From positions 620,001 through 684,000 of the forward strand of contig BDSL01000008.1 in NCBI GenBank assembly GCA_003116995.1: a stretch of DNA of 64,000 bases, in the 5' to 3' direction. Below, in pieces: positions 56,196-64,000 of this stretch; position 1 is the stretch's first letter; each line of letters starts with the position of its first letter. Position numbers and translations under genes: made by a program. The DNA comes from Yamagishiella unicocca (taxonomy: Eukaryota > Chlorophyta > Chlorophyceae > Chlamydomonadales > Volvocaceae). The notes beneath the pieces were generated by a model that saw nothing but the letters and a program-made list of their open reading frames with translations, had not been told where the DNA came from and made no database searches.

Positions 56196-58830
56196 TGCAA
56201 GCCCCAAAATCTTCCCCGTTGCCCTCCTCCAGCAGCAAGGGAGCGCCTGGACCACCGAAAGCAGGATTGCTCCCCTGGCTAAAGCCAGACCCTCCCCCGC
56301 GCCATACCAGCTCTGAACAGTCGTACTAGGTACTAGTTGGGCGCGGCGGTGGAAGCCTAGGGTCACGTACGGCAACACACGAGCACTTCCCCTCCTCCAG
56401 CCCCTCCTCAGCAGCAAGGGAGCGCCTGGACCACCGAAAGCGGGATTGCTCTCCTGGCTAAAGCCAGACCCTCCCCCGCGCCATACCAGCTCTGAACCGT
56501 CATACTAGGTACTAGTTGGGCGCGGCGGTGGAAGCCTAGGGTCACGTACGGCAACACACGAGCACTTCCCCTCCTCCAGCCCCTCCTCAGCAGCAAGGGA
56601 GCGCCTGGACCACCGAAAGCAGGATTGCTCTCCTGGTTAAAGCCAGGCCCTCCCCCGCGTCATACCAGCTCTGAACCGTCATACTAGGTACTAGTTGGGC
56701 GCGGCGGTGGAAGCCTAGGGTCACGTACGGCAACACACGAGCACTTCCCCTCCTCCAGCCCCTCCTCAGCAGCAAGGGAGCGCCTGGACCACCGAAAGCA
56801 GGATTGCTCTCCTGGTTAAAGCCAGGCCCTCCCCCGCGCCATACCAGCTCTGAACCGTCATACTAGGTACTAGTTGGGCGCGGCGGTGAAGCCTAGGGTC
56901 ACGTACGGCAACACACGAGCACTTCCCCTCCTCCAGCCCCTACTCAGCAGCAAGGGAGCGCCTGGACCACCGAAAGCAGGATTGCTCTCCTGGCTAAAGC
57001 CAGACCATCCCCCGCGCCATACCAGCTCTGAACCGTCATACTAGGCACTAGTTGGGCGCGGCGGTGGAAGCCTAGGGTCACGTACGGCAACACACGAGCA
57101 CTTCCCCTCCTCCAGCCCCTCCTCAGCAGCAAGGGAGCGCCTGGACCACCGAAAGCGGGATTGCTCTCCTGGCTAAAGCCAGACCCTCCCCCGCGCCATA
57201 CCAGCTCTGAACCGTCATACTAGGTACTAGTTGGGCGCGGCGGTGGAAGCCTAGGGTCACGTACGGCAACACACGAGCACTTCCCCTCCTCCAGCCCCTC
57301 CTCAGCAGCAAGGGAGCGCCTGGACCACCGAAAGCAGGATTGCTCTCCTGGTTAAAGCCAGGCCCTCCCCCGCGTCATACCAGCTCTGAACCGTCATACT
57401 AGGTACTAGTTGGGCGCGGCGGTGGAAGCCTAGGGTCACGTACGGCAACACACGAGCACTTCCCCTCCTCCAGCCCCTCCTCAGCAGCAAGGGAGCGCCT
57501 GGACCACCGAAAGCAGGATTGCTCTCCTGGTTAAAGCCAGGCCCTCCCCCGCGCCATACCAGCTCTGAACCGTCATACTAGGTACTAGTTGGGCGCGGCG
57601 GTGAAGCCTAGGGTCACGTACGGCAACACACGAGCACTTCCCCTCCTCCAGCCCCTACTCAGCAGCAAGGGAGCGCCTGGACCACCGAAAGCAGGATTGC
57701 TCTCCTGGCTAAAGCCAGACCATCCCCCGCGCCATACCAGCTCTGAACCGTCATACTAGGCACTAGTTGGGCGCGGCGGTGGAAGCCTAGGGTCACGTAC
57801 GGCAACACACGAGCACTTCCCCTCCTCCAGCCCCTACTCAGCAGCAAGGGAGCGCCTGGACCACCGAAAGCGGGATTGCTCTCCTGGCTAAAGCCAGACC
57901 CTCCCCCGCGCCATACCAGCTCTGAACAGTCGTACTAGGTACTAGTTGGGCGCGGCGGTGGAAGCCTAGGGTCACGTACGGCAACACACGAGCACTTCCC
58001 CTCCTCCAGCCCCTCCTCAGCAGCAAGGGAGCGCCTGGACCACCGAAAGCAGGATTGCTCTCCTGGTTAAAGCCAGGCCCTCCCCCGCGCCATACCAGCT
58101 CTGAACCGTCATACTAGGTACTAGTTGGGCGCGGCGGTGAAGCCTAGGGTCACGTACGGCAACACACGAGCACTTCCCCTCCTCCAGCCCCTACTCAGCA
58201 GCAAGGGAGCGCCTGGACCACCGAAAGCAGGATTGCTCTCCTGGCTAAAGCCAGACCATCCCCCGCGCCATACCAGCTCTGAACCGTCATACTAGGCACT
58301 AGTTGGGCGCGGCGGTGGAAGCCTAGGGTCACGTACGGCAACACACGAGCACTTCCCCTCCTCCAGCCCCTACTCAGCAGCAAGGGAGCGCCTGGACCAC
58401 CGAAAGCGGGATTGCTCTCCTGGCTAAAGCCAGACCCTCCCCCGCGCCATACCAGCTCTGAACAGTCGTACTAGGTACTAGTTGGGCGCGGCGGTGGAAG
58501 CCTAGGGTCACGTACGGCAACACACGAGCACTTCCCCTCCTCCAGCCCCTACTCAGCAGCAAGGGAGCGCCTGGACCACCGAAAGCGGGATTGCTCTCCT
58601 GGCTAAAGCCAGACCCTCCCCCGCGCCATACCAGCTCTGAACCGTCATACTAGGTACTAGTTGGGCGCGGCGGTGGAAGCCTAGGGTCACGTACGGCAAC
58701 ACACGAGCACTTCCCCTCTTCCAGCCCCTACTCAGCAGCAAGGGAGCGATTGGACCACCGAAAGCGGGATTGCTCGACCGCCCCCCCCCCGCCATACTAG
58801 TTCTGTAATATCATACTAGGTACTAGTTGG
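56196..58830. repeat. 179-bp satellite array, about 14.5 copies, with higher-order repeats
   Basis: Unit length is 179 bp, or 178 bp in variants missing one G near GGCGGTGAAGCC. Marker sites (CAGG/CGGG, GGTTAAAG/GGCTAAAG, CGTCAT/CGCCAT, GGTACTAG/GGCACTAG, CTCCTC/CTACTC) show the four units from 56408 to 57122 repeated as a block from 57123 to 57837 (715 bp), then shorter blocks. The right edge at about 58735-58830 is a diverged partial copy. Each unit carries a 62-codon minus-strand frame that is a by-product of the repeat. Confidence 0.97.
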
Positions 58831-58944
58831 GCGAGATGACAGGCGCTGCCGGTAATGTACGGCAATACACGGGCACGATTTATGTTTCCAGTCCCCACAT
58901 GACATGGGAGCAGGTACACCGGCAGAAGCGGGAGATGACGCCTG

Positions 58945-58973
58945 TTACACTGCTAAGCCCGACGCCCGTTACA
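58945..58973 (-). terminator. two TGTAA poly(A) signals of the methyltransferase gene
   Basis: The minus strand reads TGTAA at 58973-58969 and 58949-58945, 4 and 28 nt after the stop at 58977, in a short direct duplication (CAGTGTAAC). Confidence 0.55.
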
Positions 58974-58976
58974 CTG

Positions 58977-61900
58977 CTACACCCGATGAGGCATGTCCCT
59001 TGCAAAAATGTAGCCTTGGAAATGCTTGCCACCCGACATGGCCACGTCCTTGCACACAGCGACCAGCCGCAGGCCGATGAAGCCAGCCTCCTCGATATCA
59101 TTCATTATGTCCTTCTTGCCATTCTGCACGAAAGCCAAGCCCTGCACTTCAATTGGAACACCCAACTTATTGGTACGTCTGGAGCCCGGACAAGACACTT
59201 GCTTCAGTGCCTACCTTCAGGTGCAGGCTTGCATTGACCCGTTTGGCCAATTCTGCACGGTCAGAGGGATTCCAACCCTGCCAGAAGGCATAGAGGTGGG
59301 TGGAATCGCCCATGCAGTCCAATGCCATCTCGCTAATGTTGTTGTGCTGGATATTAGGCCATCTTGACCCGAGGTAGGTAGCCGCGGCTTGGCCTGCGGA
59401 CGAACAAAGGACATATCGTTTGGGGACCCAGTCCAGGATTTGCGGTAAGATCCCAACTCATGTCCCCCCTCACCAAATCGTTCCAGAAATGCTGTTGTGA
59501 AGACGTGCCGGAACTGGCCCATGGCTTTTCGGGTCCTGTTACGGTCTAACTCAAATCCCCACACGCGCTGCAGGCCCAGAAGAGCTGCGTGCACCAACGG
59601 CCTCCCAAGGCCCGCGCCCGCGTCCACAAGGACGCTGGCTGCGCACATGCCTGTCAAGAGAACCAGCAGGGCAAACAGGACCGACGTGCCCTTGCCGGCG
59701 ATTGAGCCGTACATTCCGTCACCGCTCCCGCCCCCACTGTTGTTCTGCAAATGTGGACACAAAAAGGAAGGTTACGGTAGCACCAACTACATAGGCCAAT
59801 GACAGTAGCACCTGAACCATGTCAATGGGATTTACCTCAGCCCGAGCCCACCGTTGATTCAGAACTACGATTGCTTCTCCCACTGGCATGCCAGGCACCT
59901 CCGAGCCTACATAAGGCCGTGAGCCGATGCGCGGAACAACTAAATCAATCGAAGGCGAAGAGGGAAGGCATAGGGCGTTGATACTACCCACAAGGCAAAC
60001 AAGCCCACGGGAACCGATAACCCAAAAAGGCGAGGGGTAGCTAAGCTGCGACCAAGAACCTTTGTGTTTTACAGGACGTTACATCAGCGAAATTAACAGT
60101 ACATATTTATGAGAAAGCCCTACATACCTCCTGCCACAAGGTAGCTCGCAGCGATGAGTTCATCAGCCGTGGTGCCACTCGACGAGACATGTATGATACC
60201 TCCTGCATCGGGAGACGCCCAGTGAACATCGCCGGCGGTGGGGAAGGGCGGCTGAGCAGCGATGGACGCGCCGGCGGTGGTAGCAGCTGGGGTGAAGGTG
60301 GCGGCTGCCGCTCCTTCCTCGCTGGGGTCATAGGCCACGGCGGTGGGGAAGGGCGGCTGAGCAGCGATGGACGCGCCGGCGGTGGTAGCAGCTGGGGTGA
60401 AGGTGGCGGCTGCCGCTCCTTCCTCGCTGGGGTCATAGGCCACGGCGGTGAGGAAGGGCGGCTGAGCAGCGATGGACGCGCCGGCGGTGGTAGCAACTGG
60501 GGTGAAGGTGGCGGCTGCCGCTCCTTCCTCGCTGGGGTCATAGGCCACGGCGGTGGGGAAGGGCGGCTGAGCAGCGATGGACGCGCCGGCGGTGGTAGCA
60601 GCTGGGGTGAAGGTGGCGGCTGCCGCTCCTTCCTGGCTGGGGTCATAGGCCACGGCGGTGAGGAAGGGCGGCTGAGCAGCGATGGACGCGCCGGCGGTGG
60701 TAGCAACTGGGGTGAAGGTGGCGGCTGCCGCTCCTTCCTCGCTGGGGTCATAGGCCACGGCGGTGGGGAAGGGCGGCTGAGCAGCGATGGACGCGCCGGC
60801 GGTGGTAGCAGCTGGGGTGAAGGTGGCGGCTGCCGCTCCTTCCTGGCTGGGGTCATAGGCCACGGCGGTGAGGAAGGGCGGCTGAGCAGCGATGGACGCG
60901 CCGGCGGTGGTAGCAACTGGGGTGAAGGTGGCGGCTGCCGCTCCTTCCTCGCTGGGGTCATAGGCCACGGCGGTGGGGAAGGGCGGCTGAGCAGCGATGG
61001 ACGCGCCGGCGGTGGTAGCAGCTGGGGTGAAGGTGGCGGCTGCCGCTCCTTCCTCGCTGGGGTCATAGGCCACGGCGGTGGGGAAGGGCGACTGAGCAGC
61101 GATGGACGCGCCGGCGGTGGTAGCAGCTGGGGTGAAGGTGGCGGCTGCCGCTCCTTCCTCGCTGGGGTCATAGGCCACGGCGGTGGGGAAGGGCGGCTGA
61201 GCAGCGATGGACGCGCCGGCGGTGGTAGCAACTGGGGTGAAGGTGGCGGCTGCCGCTCCTTCCTCGCTGGGGTCATAGGCCACGGCGGTGGGGAAGGGCG
61301 GCGGATCAGCGATTGACGCGCCGGCGGTGGTAGCAGCTGGGGTGAAGGTGGCGGCTGCCGCTCCTTCCTCGCTGGGGTCAGAGGCCATGGCAGTAGGGTT
61401 TTGCCAGTCGGGGTCTAAATCAGCTGCAGCAGCAGCCAGAGCCAGGGAGGCTGATGCCAGTGCCGCTGCTGCCACCCTCATACTGGCCGCCTGATCACGT
61501 TTGGCGCTCAAGCTGGTTAACGCGGCCCTGGCCTTGGCCGTCGCGTCTGCGGCGACAGACAGGGCTGACAACGCGATATCGGGTGAAGGCCCTTCTGCTG
61601 CTCTTGCCTTTTTGCTTCGGTCAGCGTTTCCTCCACTGATGCCCCTCTTGCGCACGCTTTTTTTAAGATCTTGCGGCGGGTTCACTCTAGCAGCTGCACA
61701 GTACATGGGGGCGTACTTTGAGTTGCGCGTGGCAGATATGTGAGCACGGTTTGACTCCTGTCCCTCCCTACCTGTATCAAGAGTCTTCCTCTTTGCCAGA
61801 CGGGACTTCTTCCAGCTCTGGTTGACAATGCCATGGTAGTAATGCTTGCAGCGTTCTCCAATGATCGAGTGGACCGGAATTTGGTTCGAGTCCGCCCCAT

Positions 61901-62865
61901 ACTTCTGCAGCAAGTCAGCCTGATTCCGAAGCCTGAATATTTCTTTTCCGGAATCTGCAACTAAGGTACAGCAACCTACCCTCTGCGCGCCCGCTTGCAA
62001 GCGCAGCCCATGTCGCGGACGTCCGGCCCCTGTCCGCAAGTAATTCCCGGGCAAAGCCAGTGCCCATCGCCACTCCACCCATGCAAGCCTTTAGAGCTGC
62101 GATGTGCAGGCTGGCTGCATCTGCAATGCAGGCGATAAGTTCGTGCAGGGGGAAGGCACTACCACGCCACATTGCCTCCAAAAGCCGGGCAAGTTCGCCT
62201 GGCAGCTGAGGTTGGGGCGGTGGCTGGGGTGGTGGCTGGGGCGGTGGCTGAGGTTGGGGCGGTGGCTGGGGTGGTGGCTGGGGCGGTGGCTGGGGGGGCT
62301 GCTGGGGGGGCTGCTGGGGGGCCTGCTGAGGGGCCACACCGTGCTGCCACCGGCAGGAAGCCCCATGACGTCGTAGGAAAGCGACCCAGGCGTCGATCCA
62401 TCCCTCTCGTAGTAGCGACCGCAGCTTAGAACATGCTTTGGACAAGAGTAGCGCGCCCTCTCCGCCGTTGGCGCCATCCAGCCCCCCGTCCTCGGAGACC
62501 AAGACTCTCCGAACGTGAGCGATTTCCGCCGCATAACCTTCTAGGAAGGTGTTGTTGTCGGCGTCAAACTTGCTCTGGCTCTCCAAGAAAGCAACTTGAA
62601 CCAGCAGATGTTGGCAGTTTATCCGCAGCTGCACGAGTGTGCCATCCCACTGCGCTCTGAAGATTTTCGTGTAGTCTGAAGTGGTGCGCTCTTTGAAGAC
62701 GTGCAGCCGGAGGAACGCTGAGACGACAAACTTGCTTATGCCCTCGCGTTGAAGGAAAGAGTGCAGCTCATTTTCTACCGGAATGTACGTATGCTTACAG
62801 CCACAGATAGAGCAGTAGTGCTCAGCATCTACGCCACCAAGACTCGCGCCGCTGGTTCGCGCCAT
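58977..62865 (-). CDS. DOT1-like class I methyltransferase with internal 35-residue repeats
   Basis: Exons are 62865-61980, 61954-61772, 61693-60128, 59906-59836, 59744-59474, 59393-59215 and 59141 (or 59165)-58977, with all phases consistent (about 1,106-1,114 aa). The start is the ATG at 62865. The N-terminus has a small Cys cluster (HYCSICGCKHTYIPVENE) and a helical region (SKFVVSAFLRLHVFKERTTS), then a Pro/Gln tract. Exon 3 begins with a basic stretch (DLKKSVRKRG) and holds about eleven 35-residue repeats. The C-terminal exons rebuild a methyltransferase core: MYGSIAGKGTSVLF, LVDAGAGLGRPLVHAALLG (SAM motif I), VWGFELDRNRTRKA, NISEMALDCMGDSTHLYAFW and GFIGLRLVAV. The motif order matches DOT1-type enzymes. 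Substrate unknown; the basic and repeat regions suggest nucleic-acid or chromatin binding. Confidence 0.75.
60238..61390. repeat. 105-bp coding minisatellite, about 11 copies
   Basis: Each unit encodes 35 residues (minus strand) containing YDPSEEGAAAATFTP and TTAGASIAAQPPFPTA. Variants GCAGCTGG/GCAACTGG, GGTGGGG/GGTGAGG and CTCGCT/CTGGCT alternate through the middle copies, giving a 210-bp dimer. The array is read in the methyltransferase frame; frames on the other strand and in other phases are also open. Confidence 0.95.
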
Positions 62866-62910
62866 GCTGCAACCCAGCCATTCAAGCACACCGCCAATGC
62901 CCTAAAAATG

Positions 62911-62926
62911 CTCTATAATATTATGG
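62911..62926 (-). promoter_or_regulatory. possible TATA-like element of the methyltransferase gene
   Basis: An isolated AT-rich block (minus strand reads CCATAATATTATAGAG) sits about 50 bp upstream of the ATG at 62865 in otherwise GC-rich DNA. Confidence 0.25.
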
Positions 62927-64000
62927 AAAATGCAAGCTAAATGGATAGAAAATTTTGTTTAAAAAAGGCGTGTTCAGGCAGGGACGACCGGGACGAAGAT
63001 ACTCGGCCAACGCCTGCCAACGCCGGCGGTACCTGTCGTACAGTATCGTGGCCATTTGGGGTTCCGGCACGCGTCTTATCCTAATGATATTAGTGCCCCG
63101 AACGTATCCGACCTTACTGGCGCTTTGTGGGCACCTCCCTTGCCCGGGGCTACCGCGCGTTGATGCGTGCGTGCTGGATAACGCCAGTGAGGCAGCGTCG
63201 GACATTAGTCATTCGGTCGGGGGCTACCACTCGCTCATTAGTCGTACGACACATGCCTTACGACACATACCTGACGGTGCCTGCCTTATGAAGGTGCCAG
63301 ACCGTGCCAGAAAGGCTGTTAGTTAGAGTTTATATTTTCCGCTACCGATGCCGAGCACGGATCGTGGTGGAGTGAATCAAGTGAATAAACCAGGTGTAGG
63401 TATGTGCCATGTGTGACTGAGGAAGGGACACAGGCCGCGCGCCCCGCTGCCGGCCCGCTCAGGTGGCCGCTAGGAACGTAGGTAGGGTAGAGAGTAAACC
63501 GGAGGAGGCAGGATCGGGCACTCTGGCTCTCTTGGCTGTCAAGGTTTTGTGCATGGTTTGTTGAAAAAGAGCTAGGGGATTCATAACGCCGAAATCGGGT
63601 AAAGCCTTGAAGCTCGCTCTGCTCGCTCGCTCCACCATGCACAGGGTTCTCTCTTTTAATGGCCATCGGATACTGAATGACGCTTGTGGCGTAACAACAT
63701 GCGCATTGGGACATACGCCTGGCATGCATGTCTTAAACATGTAGGGTTTTTATACCTCTTAGATTTTCGTTATTAAGGAAGCCCTGTGCCGCGAAGCTGG
63801 TGCTACCCCGTGCTTGCAACTGTTTTCATACATAAACTTCTCCAAGGTAACACGGTTTCCTTGCCGCGACGCTATGGGTGCTGGTCACGGTTGCTTAGCC
63901 TCTGCGCGTCAAAGGAGAGTCGGACCCATATGCCTTACTGTTAGGATTGAGTTCGTCCAACTTTGCATCAGCCTTTCTTAGGCAGGCGCGTCGTATTACC
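62927..64000. other. no supported gene
   Basis: Right edge of the window. Short frames at 62955-63326 (plus) and 63319-63729 (minus) have no recognisable content. Confidence 0.5.

Noticed and set aside
56187..58795. Repeated 62-residue minus-strand proteins
   Set aside because: Each is a by-product of one 179-bp satellite unit; no signals for expression.
50566..58830. CRISPR-like look of regularly spaced repeats
   Set aside because: The 36-bp and 179-bp arrays are contiguous tandem repeats without unique spacers, in a eukaryotic context with no cas genes.
60107..61316. 375-codon plus-strand and 389-codon second minus-strand frames
   Set aside because: Shadow frames of the 105-bp coding array; only the third frame joins phase-matched exons with methyltransferase motifs.

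Overview
The window looks like nuclear DNA of a volvocine-type green alga (Chlamydomonas, Gonium or Volvox relatives). The DNA is GC-rich. Genes are split by many short introns with GTGAGT/GTGCGG-like donors and GCAG acceptors, and coding exons carry poly-Ala, Gln and Gly tracts. Simple repeats fill the introns, TGTAA poly(A) signals follow two or three genes, and short tRNA-headed SINEs accompany a LINE. No database was searched; gene models were built by hand from reading frame, splice motifs and intron phase.

Layout. 1.8-3.1 kb (-): a five-exon secreted saposin-B-like protein. 4.4-5.6 kb (-): a METTL21-type protein methyltransferase whose 5' end is unresolved. 7.5-8.5 kb (+): a small membrane protein of unknown function. 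9.2-14.2 kb (-): a many-exon D-threonine-aldolase-like PLP enzyme. 14.6-19.7 kb (+): a His/Gln-rich nuclear protein with a Myb/SANT (trihelix-like) domain.

21.2-28.9 kb is a nest of mobile elements. It holds a LINE with a 1,605-codon open frame, two copies of a tRNA-Arg(CCG)-derived SINE (one joined to a tRNA-Ala), a broken Helitron-type helicase, and another tRNA-headed SINE whose last 74 bp are identical to the LINE 3' end. An 18-bp minisatellite lies at 29.4-29.7 kb.

30.7-44.5 kb (-) is one 23-exon gene of about 1,860 codons: an N-terminal TIR/HET-like module, a NACHT-type P-loop NTPase and 14 WD40 repeats. This is the architecture of a STAND/NLR signalling ATPase and is the most interesting gene here. 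46.1-52.7 kb (+) holds a PKR1-like ER protein and, only 69 bp downstream, a nine-exon SET-domain protein, a possible bicistronic pair. 56.2-58.8 kb is a 179-bp satellite with higher-order structure. 59.0-62.9 kb (-) is a DOT1-like methyltransferase containing a 35-residue repeat array. The remaining stretches hold no gene that could be supported.
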